Position numbers and translations under genes: made by a program. Of a stretch of 33,073 bases of DNA, positions 14,988-23,157 are shown piece by piece. Origin of the DNA: Actinomycetes bacterium (GTDB lineage: Bacteria; Actinomycetota; Actinomycetes; S36-B12). The notes below the pieces were generated by a model. That model searched no databases, had not been told where the DNA came from, and was given only the letters and a program-made list of their open reading frames with translations. Position 1 is the stretch's first letter. Each line of letters starts with the position of its first letter. The stretch spans positions 1 to 33,073 of the forward strand of contig BJGE01000020.1 in NCBI GenBank assembly GCA_014190275.1, read 5' to 3'.

Positions 14988-16598
14988 TCAAACCCAGGTT
15001 GGCATCCACATGCGCAATGTCCACTGCTCATAAGGGATCACCTGTCCGGTCCAGATCGGATACATCCACCAGGCAACGAGCACGATGAGTAGCAATAATG
15101 CGCCGGCGGCAAGTGCCCCCCAGCGCCGGCGAGATTCGCTGGCGCTGGCGGGGCCGATCATCGTCCCCATCGACATGGCCAGTGCAGTGACAACGAATGG
15201 CACGTAGACAATTGTGTAGAAAGTGAAAATGGTGCGATTTAGGTAGAGCAGCCACGGTAGCCACCCGGCGGCGATGCCAACAAGTACCGCCCCTGCCCGC
15301 CAGTCACGCCGCCCGATCCAGCGCCAGCACTGATGGAGGATGGCGGCAATCGCCGCCCACCAAATAATCGGGTTGCCCAATGCGAGAACTTCGGCAGCAC
15401 AGTTGTTGGTAGGGCAGCCTTGGCTGCCGTCCTTGATGCTTTCGTAGAAGAAGGAAGTCGGCCGGGCTTGAAACGGCCACGAAAGCGGGTTGCTCTTATA
15501 GGCGTGCTCGGAGGTGAGACCGACATGGAAGTTCCAAGCTTGAACGTGGTAATCCCACCACGATCTCATGGATGCGGGGATTATCGAAGCGGGTTGCCCC
15601 GCGGCCCAATTGCGGTTGTATGCATCATCACTCAAGAACCAACCTGTCCAAGAGAAGAAATAGACGGCGATAACTATGGCCACCATCGTGATGCCGGCAA
15701 GTGGTGCATCACGCAGCGCAGTTGCTGTCCAGGGCTTTTTCACTCCGATGGCCCGGCGGGCTGAGACATCCCAGACGATTGTCATCAAAACAAATGCGAC
15801 AACGAACCAAATACCTGACCACTTAACCGAGCAGGCCAAGCCAAGTGCGACGGCAGCGGCCCAACGCCAAGGGCGTAAACCGAAGGTTGGCCCGAACCCC
15901 GTAGCGAGTGAGTCCAGTGGGGCTGACGGTTCGGTGTTATTTGCTAGTGACGCTCGTACTTTTGCGGCGAGACGACCCCTGGTTTGATCTCGATCAATTA
16001 CTAGAAGACCGAATGCCGCAAGAATCCAAAATGCCAGCACCATGTCGAGCAGGCCGGTGCGGCTCATCACGATATGGATACCGTCGAGGGCGAGCAACAG
16101 GCCAGCAAGAGTGCCAATTAGATCTGAGCGGGTTAAGCGCCGCACGATCCGGGCGAGCATGATGATGCCGAGAACACCGAGCACAGCTACCGAAATGCGC
16201 CAGCCAAATGGAGTCGCGCCGAAGGCGTATTCACCGAGGGCGATCGTCCACTTGCCAAGTGGTGGGTGCACCACAAACGCGGGGGAATCCTTGAAAAGAT
16301 TTAGCGCCTGCCAGTTGCCGTCCGATTTAAGAATTATCTCGTTGGCATTGTCAATGATCGTTCGTTCGTAGCCGTATTTGATTAGTGACAGTGCTTCTTT
16401 GGGGTAGTAGGTCTCATCGAAGGCAAAAGAATGGGGCCGGCCAAGATCCCAAAGGCGCAAGATGGCTCCGACCAGGCCGACAGCCAGTGGCCCGATCCAA
16501 CCCCTGAGGCCCGATGTGGGCATTGGCTGGCGAAGGCGGTCGGGGAGGGATTCAATGTCACGCCGGGGGGCTGTCGCCGACACCGATACCGCAGCCAT
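14988..16598 (-). CDS. pmt: Polyprenol-phosphate-mannose--protein mannosyltransferase (PMT family)
   Basis: Integral membrane GT39 enzyme that O-mannosylates exported proteins in actinobacteria using polyprenol-phosphate mannose. About 536 residues with many membrane helices. The first loop contains F-A-F-D-E-T-Y-Y-P-K-E-A with the catalytic Asp-Glu pair, then V-V-H-P-P-L-G-K-W and F-G-W-R-I, all typical of PMTs. It ends G-Q-V-I-P-Y-E-Q-W-T-L-R-M-W-M-P-T-W-V as in mycobacterial Pmt. The frame is open to ATG 16619, but I prefer ATG 16598 because TACGAT lies seven bases before it (leaderless). Divergent from rsmI, as in M. tuberculosis (Rv1002c/Rv1003). Confidence 0.93.
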   Translation of the reverse strand: MAAVSVSATAPRRDIESLPDRLRQPMPTSGLRGWIGPLAVGLVGAILRLWDLGRPHSFAFDETYYPKEALSLIKYGYERTIIDNANEIILKSDGNWQALNLFKDSPAFVVHPPLGKWTIALGEYAFGATPFGWRISVAVLGVLGIIMLARIVRRLTRSDLIGTLAGLLLALDGIHIVMSRTGLLDMVLAFWILAAFGLLVIDRDQTRGRLAAKVRASLANNTEPSAPLDSLATGFGPTFGLRPWRWAAAVALGLACSVKWSGIWFVVAFVLMTIVWDVSARRAIGVKKPWTATALRDAPLAGITMVAIVIAVYFFSWTGWFLSDDAYNRNWAAGQPASIIPASMRSWWDYHVQAWNFHVGLTSEHAYKSNPLSWPFQARPTSFFYESIKDGSQGCPTNNCAAEVLALGNPIIWWAAIAAILHQCWRWIGRRDWRAGAVLVGIAAGWLPWLLYLNRTIFTFYTIVYVPFVVTALAMSMGTMIGPASASESRRRWGALAAGALLLLIVLVAWWMYPIWTGQVIPYEQWTLRMWMPTWV

Positions 16599-16605
16599 GG
16601 GCGTC

Positions 16606-16611
16606 ATCGTA
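16606..16611 (-). promoter_or_regulatory. -10 box of a leaderless pmt transcript
   Basis: Read on the minus strand, TACGAT is followed by seven bases and ATG 16598. It decides the start in favour of 16598 over 16619. Confidence 0.45.
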
Positions 16612-16642
16612 TGCGTCATTACTGATTTGGGAGGATGTGCAG

Positions 16643-17557
16643 GTGGCTACCGGTAATGAAGGACCAAATCTGGATCCGGGCACCGGGCCTGAGCCCAAAA
16701 TCGGGCGGGTAGTGCTCGCGGCCACGCCACTTGGTAATGACCATGATGCATCCCCGCGCCTGCGTGCCCTATTAGCTACTGCCGATGTCGTAGCCGCCGA
16801 GGACACCCGGCGCCTGCGCCGCCTCGTCTCGGCGCTCGGGGTAGAGATTTCTGGGCGCGTACTTTCCTACCACGATGCCAATGAGCGCGAACGCGCGGTT
16901 GAACTTGTAGATATCGCCGCAGCGGGTGGCACCGTAATTGTGGTGACCGACGCGGGGATGCCGGTGGTCAGCGATCCAGGCTTTCGCGTTGTTAGCGAAG
17001 CGGTGGCCCGCGGGGTGCACGTCACAGCGCTGCCGGGGCCGTCGGCAGTCCTGACCGCACTTGCGCTATCGGGCCTAGCCGTTGATCGATTTTGCTTCGA
17101 AGGTTTCTTGCCGCGAAAAGCTGGTGAGCGCTCGACACGGCTGCGCGAGTTGATCGATGAGCCGCGCACGATGGTGTTCTTCGAGGCCCCCCATCGACTC
17201 GAGGTGATGCTGCGGGCCCTGGCTGAAAGCCTGGGGAGTGGCCGGCAGGCGGCGGTATGCCGGGAACTCACCAAGACCTACGAGGAAGTCAAGCGCGGCA
17301 CGTTGGGCGATCTCGTGCAGTGGGCCGAGCTCGGGGTGCGGGGTGAGATCACCGTGGTTGTGTCTGGGGCCTCGGCCGAAGAGCGGCGCGCGGCGGTGGG
17401 TCTGGACACTGAACAGGCCCAAGTCGAAGCGGTACTGGCCCGCGAAGCACAAGGGGCAGATCGCCGCACCGCTATTGCCGAAGTTGCCAGGGCCGCCGGC
17501 ATTCCACGGCGGGTGGTGTACGACGCGGTGGTCAAGCACAAGGACGCCAAACCGTAA
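16643..17557 (+). CDS. rsmI: 16S rRNA (cytidine(1402)-2'-O)-methyltransferase RsmI
   Basis: 304 residues from GTG 16643, which has GGGAGG eight bases upstream; another GTG at 16637 is too close to that site. It methylates the ribose of C1402 in the decoding centre using SAM. Tetrapyrrole-methylase-fold motifs are L-A-A-T-P-L-G-N near the start, V-A-A-E-D-T-R-R, L-S-Y-H-D-A-N-E, V-T-D-A-G-M-P-V-V-S-D-P-G, A-L-P-G-P-S-A and F-F-E-A-P-H-R. The stop codon TAA forms the first three bases of the likely metG -10 box. Confidence 0.95.
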   Translation: MATGNEGPNLDPGTGPEPKIGRVVLAATPLGNDHDASPRLRALLATADVVAAEDTRRLRRLVSALGVEISGRVLSYHDANERERAVELVDIAAAGGTVIVVTDAGMPVVSDPGFRVVSEAVARGVHVTALPGPSAVLTALALSGLAVDRFCFEGFLPRKAGERSTRLRELIDEPRTMVFFEAPHRLEVMLRALAESLGSGRQAAVCRELTKTYEEVKRGTLGDLVQWAELGVRGEITVVVSGASAEERRAAVGLDTEQAQVEAVLAREAQGADRRTAIAEVARAAGIPRRVVYDAVVKHKDAKP

Positions 17558-17560
17558 GAT
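17555..17560 (+). promoter_or_regulatory. -10 box of a leaderless metG transcript, overlapping the rsmI stop
   Basis: TAAGAT, then six bases, then ATG 17567. The first three bases are the rsmI TAA stop codon. The same hexamer and spacing precede the beta-helix gene at 25093. Confidence 0.5.
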
Positions 17561-17566
17561 CGCACC

Positions 17567-19198
17567 ATGTCTTCGCCGGTGGCCTCAGCAGCTGGGGCGG
17601 AGAAAGCTTTTTATCTGACGACACCTATCTATTACGTCAATGATGCGCCGCATATTGGGCATGCCTACACGACCACGGCCGGTGATGTGCTTACCCGTTG
17701 GCATCGCCAGCGCGGTGAAAGGGTGTGGTTTCTCACCGGGGTTGATGAGCACGGCACCAAAGTGCAGCGCGCGGCAGATGCCGGGGGCGTAACGCCGCAG
17801 CAGTGGGTTGACAACCTAGTTGAGCGCGAGTGGCTACCCGTGCTCCAAACCGTTGATGCGGCAAATGACGATTTCATTCGCACCACAGAACCGCGCCATG
17901 CAGAGCGCGTGCAGCGATTCTGGGAGCAGGTGCGCCAGCACGGCTTCGTCTACTCGGCGCCTTATGAGGGCCCCTACTGCGTTGGTTGCGAGGAGTTCAA
18001 GTTCGCGGCCGACCTAGCGCCGGGCACCGGCGAATATGAAGGCCAGCAGATCTGCCCGGTGCATGGGCGACCCTGTGAGCAACTTCAAGAGGAAAACTGG
18101 TTCTTTCAACTTTCGGCATTCACCGAGCGGCTTATCGAGCACTACGAAGCTAATCCAGATGCGATTCAACCACGCAGTGCCTACAACGAGGTGATGTCTT
18201 TCCTTCGAGGTGGTTTAGTCGATATCTCGATGTCTCGCTCGAGTGTTTCTTGGGGTATTCCGGTGCCGTGGGAGACCGGCCAGGTCATCTACGTCTGGTT
18301 CGATGCGTTGCTGAATTACGCGACCGCTGTGGGTTACGGAACAGAGCCGGATTCACCCGCGGGCAAGCAATACGCGAGTACCTGGCCGGCCGATGTGCAC
18401 CTGGTGGGCAAAGACATCCTGCGGTTCCACGCCGTCTATTGGCCGGCGATGTTAATGGCCGCGGGGGCGCCGTTACCGCGCAAGGTATTTGCGCACGGCT
18501 GGCTCCTTGTCGGCGGCGAGAAGATGTCCAAGAGCAAGTTAACCGGAATTGCACCGAGTGAGATCATCGACCACTTTGGCTCCGATGCCTTCCGGTACTA
18601 CTTCCTGCGCGCAATCGCCTTTGGGCAGGACGGCTCATTTTCCTGGGAAGACATGTCGGCTCGGTACACCGCCGAGCTGGCAAATGGCCTGGGTAATCTT
18701 GCGTCGCGTGCCACCGCAATGGTGGGTCGATACTGCGAGGGTATTTTGCCCGCGGCCACCGCCGATGGTGAGGCGGAACGAGCAATACAGTCCCTGCTGG
18801 TTGACACAGCCGCGGCGGCCGACACCGCGATGGAGGCTCTTGACTTCTCAACCGGCATCACGGCGGTCAAGGAGTTCATCGAGGCGGTGAACGGTTATGT
18901 CACCGAGCAGGAGCCCTGGGTGCTTGCGAAGGATCCTGCTGATCGCGCGCGACTTGAGACCGTGCTCTACACCATCTGTGAATCCCTGCGTGCCATCGCG
19001 GTGCTGTACAACCCATTGATGCCAAAAACCATGCAGGATTTATGGGGGCAACTAGGGGCAAATGGGTCGGGAGCAAATGGGCTCGGACCATTGGCATCGC
19101 AGCGAATTGACGGTGTTGCAGTTTGGGGGCAACTACCGGTGGGCGCGAGAGTCACGAAGGGTGACTCGCTATTTCCGCGCCTGGAAGAAATCGCCTGA
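17567..19198 (+). CDS. metG: Methionine--tRNA ligase
   Basis: 543 residues. It charges tRNA-Met. Class-I synthetase signatures are H-I-G-H at 29-32 and K-M-S-K-S at 319-323. The connective domain has a Cys-containing insert, Y-C-V-G-C-E-E-F...I-C-P-V-H-G-R-P-C, that may bind zinc. F-L-T-G-V-D-E-H-G-T-K and Q-E-E-N-W-F-F are typical of MetRS. The anticodon-binding helical domain contains M-E-A-L-D-F-S and the conserved Y-V-T-E-Q-E-P-W. There is no C-terminal tRNA-binding (EMAP-like) domain, as in the actinobacterial form. It has its own probable promoter and is followed after two bases by tatD. Confidence 0.97.
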   Translation: MSSPVASAAGAEKAFYLTTPIYYVNDAPHIGHAYTTTAGDVLTRWHRQRGERVWFLTGVDEHGTKVQRAADAGGVTPQQWVDNLVEREWLPVLQTVDAANDDFIRTTEPRHAERVQRFWEQVRQHGFVYSAPYEGPYCVGCEEFKFAADLAPGTGEYEGQQICPVHGRPCEQLQEENWFFQLSAFTERLIEHYEANPDAIQPRSAYNEVMSFLRGGLVDISMSRSSVSWGIPVPWETGQVIYVWFDALLNYATAVGYGTEPDSPAGKQYASTWPADVHLVGKDILRFHAVYWPAMLMAAGAPLPRKVFAHGWLLVGGEKMSKSKLTGIAPSEIIDHFGSDAFRYYFLRAIAFGQDGSFSWEDMSARYTAELANGLGNLASRATAMVGRYCEGILPAATADGEAERAIQSLLVDTAAAADTAMEALDFSTGITAVKEFIEAVNGYVTEQEPWVLAKDPADRARLETVLYTICESLRAIAVLYNPLMPKTMQDLWGQLGANGSGANGLGPLASQRIDGVAVWGQLPVGARVTKGDSLFPRLEEIA

Positions 19199-19200
19199 GG

Positions 19201-20055
19201 ATGGGGGTGGTTGTGCCCGAGGTGGCACCAGAGCCGTTGCGATCACCGGTAATTGATTCGCATTGCCACCTTGATGTGTGCGATCGCGCACTACACGGTG
19301 AATCAAGGCCCCATCCAGCCCAAATGCTGAAGCTTGCGGCCGCGGTCGGAGTCACCAAGGTTGTGCAAATTGGCTGTGATGTTGCGGCCGCAAAGTGGTC
19401 GGTCGAGATGGCGGCGCACCACCCGGAGGTTATAGTCGGCGTTGCCTTGCACCCGAATGAAGCGCCACGTATCTTCGCTCGTCAAGGTAAAGGTGGACTT
19501 GAGGACGCCTACGCAGCGATTGCAGAGTTGGCAGGGCAGGATGTCGTGCGTGCGGTCGGCGAGACCGGCCTGGACTACTTCCGCACCGAGGGTGACCTGC
19601 GGATGGTGCAGCAGGAGTCTTTCCGGTGGCATATCAATTTGGCCAAGGAGTTGGGCAAGGCGCTAATTATTCACGATCGAGATTCACATGAGGATGTGAT
19701 TTCAGTTCTGGAGTCCGAGGGTGCTCCAGCTAAAGTTATTTTCCATTGCTTCAGTGGAGATGCAAAGATGGCGAGTTACTGCGCTGATCGTGGTTGGTTC
19801 ATGTCATTTGCTGGCGTAATTACCTTCAAGAATGCCGACGAGTTACGTGCGGCCCTGAAGGTGGTGCCCGATGACTTGGTCCTGGTCGAGACGGATTCGC
19901 CTTATCTGACTCCCGTGCCTTACCGAGGAAAGGCGAATGGGTCATACCTAATGCCCTTGACCGTGCGCCGGATGGCCGAGGTCCGCAGCGTGGACGAAGC
20001 GACGATGGCTCGGCAACTGTGGGATAACACGCACCGGGTCTTCGGTGTCTGGTAG
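19201..20055 (+). CDS. tatD: TatD-family metal-dependent hydrolase/DNase
   Basis: 284 residues from ATG 19201, two bases after metG; GTG 19207 or 19213 are also possible starts. TIM-barrel amidohydrolase-fold nuclease. Metal ligands are visible in [29 protein letters not shown] and [17 protein letters not shown]. TatD proteins act as 3'-5' exonucleases in DNA repair or degradation. In M. tuberculosis rpfB follows tatD; here rsmA follows directly with an 11-base overlap. Confidence 0.95.
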   Translation: MGVVVPEVAPEPLRSPVIDSHCHLDVCDRALHGESRPHPAQMLKLAAAVGVTKVVQIGCDVAAAKWSVEMAAHHPEVIVGVALHPNEAPRIFARQGKGGLEDAYAAIAELAGQDVVRAVGETGLDYFRTEGDLRMVQQESFRWHINLAKELGKALIIHDRDSHEDVISVLESEGAPAKVIFHCFSGDAKMASYCADRGWFMSFAGVITFKNADELRAALKVVPDDLVLVETDSPYLTPVPYRGKANGSYLMPLTVRRMAEVRSVDEATMARQLWDNTHRVFGVW

Positions 20056-20896
20056 CGATATGCTTGGCGCCCGCGAGATTCGCGAGTTGGCGGCGCAGTT
20101 GGGGATCCGGCCGACCAAAAAACTCGGACAGAACTTCGTCATTGATCCAAACACGGTGCAGCGGATTGTGCGGCTGGCCGGCATCAACTCGGCTTCGAAA
20201 GTCCTTGAAGTCGGGCCGGGTTTGGGGAGTTTGACCCTCGCGCTGCTTGAACCCGGGGCACAGGTTGTTGCCGTCGAGATCGATCGAGGGCTTGCGGAGC
20301 AATTACCGCTTACCGTGCGAGCGCACCTGCCCGAGCGGGCCGATGCATTAACCGTGCTACACGCAGATGCCCTTACCTTGCAGGATCTCGGTTTCGAACC
20401 CGATGCGCTGGTCGCGAACTTGCCCTACAACGTTTCGGTGCCGGTGCTCCTGCATTTGCTCAGCACTTTGCCTTCCTTGCGTTCGGTATTGGTCATGGTG
20501 CAAAAGGAGGTGGCTGATCGCTTGGTTGCTGGCCCCGGCTCACGTACTTACGGTGTGCCAAGTGTCAAATTACGTTGGTTTGGTGACCCGCAGGGCGCGG
20601 GAAATGTCGGCCCAAAAGTTTTCTGGCCCGAGCCCAAGGTGGATTCGGGGTTGGTGCGCATGACCTGCCATCAGCCCCCAAACTGCACCTCGTCAAGGGC
20701 TCAGGTGTTTGCGGTTGTTGACGCAGCTTTTTCGCAGCGGCGTAAATCCCTGCGCGCCGCCCTCGGCCAATTTGCCGGCTCCCCAGCGCAGGCGCAGTTG
20801 GCATTGGAGGTAGCCGGAATTGATCCGGGCGCCCGAGGGGAGTCACTTGATGTGGGTGACTTCGCGCGGTTAGCAGATGCATTGGCCCGAGATTAG
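20045..20896 (+). CDS. rsmA: 16S rRNA (adenine(1518)-N6/adenine(1519)-N6)-dimethyltransferase (KsgA)
   Basis: 283 residues from GTG 20045, which overlaps tatD; ATG 20060 is an alternative five codons later. It dimethylates A1518 and A1519 in 16S rRNA during small-subunit maturation. Motifs are [22 protein letters not shown] (SAM loop), V-A-V-E-I-D, and the catalytic N-L-P-Y-N-V. The C-terminus has F-S-Q-R-R-K-S-L-R, usual for KsgA. Sits between tatD and ispE as in most actinobacteria. Confidence 0.97.
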   Translation: MSGSDMLGAREIRELAAQLGIRPTKKLGQNFVIDPNTVQRIVRLAGINSASKVLEVGPGLGSLTLALLEPGAQVVAVEIDRGLAEQLPLTVRAHLPERADALTVLHADALTLQDLGFEPDALVANLPYNVSVPVLLHLLSTLPSLRSVLVMVQKEVADRLVAGPGSRTYGVPSVKLRWFGDPQGAGNVGPKVFWPEPKVDSGLVRMTCHQPPNCTSSRAQVFAVVDAAFSQRRKSLRAALGQFAGSPAQAQLALEVAGIDPGARGESLDVGDFARLADALARD

Positions 20897-20929
20897 CTTG
20901 CTAAAGGTGCCCGAAACCGGGGTAACGTT

Positions 20930-20935
20930 TACCCT
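20930..20935 (+). promoter_or_regulatory. -10 box of a leaderless ispE transcript
   Basis: TACCCT, then six bases, then ATG 20942, with no Shine-Dalgarno sequence. It lies in the 45-base gap after rsmA. Confidence 0.45.
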
Positions 20936-20941
20936 GAGGCT

Positions 20942-21871
20942 ATGACGACGGACCGGCACGTGGGCGCATCGGTCACCGTCAGAGCACCCGCGAAAGTCAA
21001 TCTCCAACTCAGCGTCGGCCCAAAGCGGGCGGATGGGTACCACGAGTTGGCCACTGTTTTCCACGCGGTCAGTTTGTTCGACGATGTGCGTGCCCGCCAA
21101 GCAGAGCCCGGTGCCGGAATCTCATTGACAATTTCGGGCGAGGGTGCGGGTGAGCTGCCACTTGATGAGACAAACCTGGCTTGGCGTGCGGTGCTGTTGT
21201 TGGCCGACCAAGCGGGCCTGCCGGCCGATATAGAACTCCACTTGCACAAGGGCATCCCGGTTGCGGGGGGTATGGCTGGGGGCAGTGCAGATGCGGCGGG
21301 AGCGTTGCTGGCCTGCGAATCCCTTTGGCAACTTGGTATTGCGCGTGAGGAGTTGATGGTTCTTGCTTCGAGTCTTGGATCCGATGTGCCGTTCGCGGTT
21401 CACGGTGGCAACGCAATCGGTACCGGACGCGGCGAGCAGCTGCTTTCTGCGCTGTCGCGCGGAGTATTCGAGTGGGTGTTCGCCCTAGCGGACAAGGGTC
21501 TTTCTACCCCGACCGTATACACCGAGTGTGATCGGTTGCGCGGCGGCAGGGAGATCAAGGCTCCGGTTGTGGCGCCAGAGGTCATGCAGGCATTACGAGC
21601 CGGCGACCCTTTGGCACTAGGTGCGGCCCTGAAAAATGATTTACAGCCGGCAGCTATCTCGCTCCGTCCGATACTTTCCCAAGTACTCGAAGTTGGTGAG
21701 AGTTATGGTGCACTTGGCGCGATCGTGTCTGGTAGCGGACCGACCTGCGCATTCTTGGCGGCGGATGAAGAGCAGGCCCTCGATATTGCGGTTGGGCTGA
21801 CTTCGGCCGGGGTGTGTCGAACCGTCAAGCGGGCAACCGGCGCAGTGCCCGGTGCGCGCATCGTGGCCTAA
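20942..21871 (+). CDS. ispE: 4-diphosphocytidyl-2-C-methyl-D-erythritol kinase
   Basis: 309 residues. ATP-dependent kinase of the non-mevalonate (MEP) isoprenoid pathway, GHMP family. Motif 1 is R-A-P-A-K-V-N-L-Q-L (about 15-24) with the catalytic Lys, followed by D-G-Y-H-E-L. The ATP loop is P-V-A-G-G-M-A-G-G-S-A-D-A-A-G, and the third motif is G-A-L-G-A-I-V-S-G-S-G-P-T. Convergent with the MarR gene, 32 bases apart, with no obvious hairpin terminator between them. Confidence 0.97.
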   Translation: MTTDRHVGASVTVRAPAKVNLQLSVGPKRADGYHELATVFHAVSLFDDVRARQAEPGAGISLTISGEGAGELPLDETNLAWRAVLLLADQAGLPADIELHLHKGIPVAGGMAGGSADAAGALLACESLWQLGIAREELMVLASSLGSDVPFAVHGGNAIGTGRGEQLLSALSRGVFEWVFALADKGLSTPTVYTECDRLRGGREIKAPVVAPEVMQALRAGDPLALGAALKNDLQPAAISLRPILSQVLEVGESYGALGAIVSGSGPTCAFLAADEEQALDIAVGLTSAGVCRTVKRATGAVPGARIVA

Positions 21872-21903
21872 GCAACAACTCACCACTCAACAGGGGGTTT
21901 GGG

Positions 21904-22404
21904 CTATGCGTCGAACTCATACGAAAGTGAACGCAACAGGTCGGCGAGTTGCTGTTGCTCCGTGGTGCTGAGCCCAATCAGTAATTCACGTTCACGGTCG
22001 AGTAGATCGGTCAAGGCGCCATCAACTGTTCTTTGTCCGGTGGCCGTAAGCACCACCCGCACCCCGCGGCGATCATTTGGTTCGCGTTCGCGGCGTACTA
22101 ATCCACGGGCCTCTAGCCGGTCGACTCGATTGGTTACCGTGCCGCTGGTGACCATGGCCTGCGCGCCTAGCTGCCCGGGGGAGAGCTCGTATGGCGCACC
22201 GGCGCGGCGTAACGCGGCGAGCACGTCGAATTCCCACGGTTCGAGTTGATGGTCACTAAAGGCTGCACGCCGAGCTAAATCCAGCTGGCGTGCTAGCCGG
22301 GTAACGCGGGACAGCACCTGCAGGGGCGAGGTGTCTAGGTCGGGGCGCTCCCGGTGCCAGGCGCTGACGAGGCGGTCAACCTCATCTGGGCGGGGGCCGG
22401 TCAT
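21904..22404 (-). CDS. MarR-family transcriptional regulator
   Basis: 166 residues from ATG 22404. Winged-helix DNA-binding core at about 45-120: L-E-P-W-E-F-D-V-L-A-A-L-R-R, P-G-Q-L-G-A-Q-A-M-V-T-S-G-T-V-T-N-R-V-D-R-L-E-A-R-G-L-V-R-R, then the wing D-R-R-G-V-R-V-V-L-T-A-T-G. This is the standard MarR pattern. The start is preceded by TAGGCT at a leaderless distance, and a perfect 19-bp palindrome abuts that box, so the gene probably represses itself. Its effector and other targets are unknown. It follows the TetR gene on the same strand but has its own promoter. Confidence 0.92.
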   Translation of the reverse strand: MTGPRPDEVDRLVSAWHRERPDLDTSPLQVLSRVTRLARQLDLARRAAFSDHQLEPWEFDVLAALRRAGAPYELSPGQLGAQAMVTSGTVTNRVDRLEARGLVRREREPNDRRGVRVVLTATGQRTVDGALTDLLDRERELLIGLSTTEQQQLADLLRSLSYEFDA

Positions 22405-22410
22405 AGCCGG

Positions 22411-22434
22411 AGCCTACGTCAAGAGTCTTGACGT
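22411..22434 (-). promoter_or_regulatory. MarR promoter with a 19-bp palindromic operator
   Basis: TAGGCT (22416-22411 on the minus strand), then six bases, then ATG 22404. Immediately upstream, ACGTCAAGA-G-TCTTGACGT (22416-22434) is a perfect inverted repeat with one central base, placed in the spacer between -10 and -35. The core T-C-A-A-G-A/T-C-T-T-G-A resembles many MarR operators. Confidence 0.75.
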
Positions 22435-22442
22435 CGAGATTC

Positions 22443-23144
22443 TTAGCGGTCGCGCTTGGTGAGCAGCTGGGGCTTGGCATCAAGGTTTTCGAGTCCACCC
22501 CACGCCAAATTCACCAGGTGCGCCACGACTTCGTCCTTCTTCGGCTTGCGGACATCAAGCCACCACTGGCCGGTCAGGGCCACCATGCCAACCAGCATCT
22601 GGGAGTACATGGGAGCCAACTTGGTGTTGATGCGGTGTGCTGCGAACTCGGCGGCAAGTAGATGCTCAACCTGGGCAGCAACATCGATGATCAAACTGGC
22701 GAATGACCCGGTCTGCTGGGATACCGGTGAATCGCGGACGAGGATCCGAAAGCCATCGGGGTATTCATCGATGTAATCGAAGAGCGCGAGGGCGGCCTGC
22801 TCGACCAGCACCCGCGCATTGCCGCCGGTCAAGGTGTCGCTGATCGTCGACAGCAGATGATTCATCTCGCGGTCCACCACCACCGCATACAAACCTTCTT
22901 TGCCGCCGAAGTGCTCGTAGACAACCGGCTTCGAGACGTCCGCCTTAGCCGCAATCTCTTCAACGGTTACCGCATCGAAGCCCTTTTCGGCGAAGAGTCT
23001 GCGCCCGACATCCAGTAATTGCTCGCGGCGTTCTTGGCCACTCATCCGCACCTTCCCGCGGGTGCGCGGGGGCCGCCGAACTTCACGGCGTTTAGCTAAG
23101 GGAAGTTCAGTGACATTATCGACTTCATTGATCATGGGCACCAT
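22443..23144 (-). CDS. TetR-family transcriptional regulator
   Basis: 233 residues from ATG 23144; the ATG at 23135 is an alternative. After a basic, disordered start (about 1-34) comes the TetR helix-turn-helix: R-R-E-Q-L-L-D-V-G-R-R-L-F-A-E-K-G-F-D-A-V-T-V-E-E-I-A-A-K-A-D-V-S-K-P-V-V-Y-E-H-F (about 39-79). The ligand-binding part is all helical. It starts 13 bases after the desaturase stop on the same strand, so the two are probably one transcript. The likely operator is the half-site cluster before the desaturase. Control of membrane fatty acid unsaturation by a fatty acyl ligand is a reasonable inference. Confidence 0.92.
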   Translation of the reverse strand: MVPMINEVDNVTELPLAKRREVRRPPRTRGKVRMSGQERREQLLDVGRRLFAEKGFDAVTVEEIAAKADVSKPVVYEHFGGKEGLYAVVVDREMNHLLSTISDTLTGGNARVLVEQAALALFDYIDEYPDGFRILVRDSPVSQQTGSFASLIIDVAAQVEHLLAAEFAAHRINTKLAPMYSQMLVGMVALTGQWWLDVRKPKKDEVVAHLVNLAWGGLENLDAKPQLLTKRDR

Positions 23145-23157
23145 TCACTGGAAATAG

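Noticed and set aside
16514-16642. N-terminal extension of rsmI over the divergent pmt start
   Set aside because: The extra residues have no family similarity, and a good ribosome binding site precedes GTG 16643.
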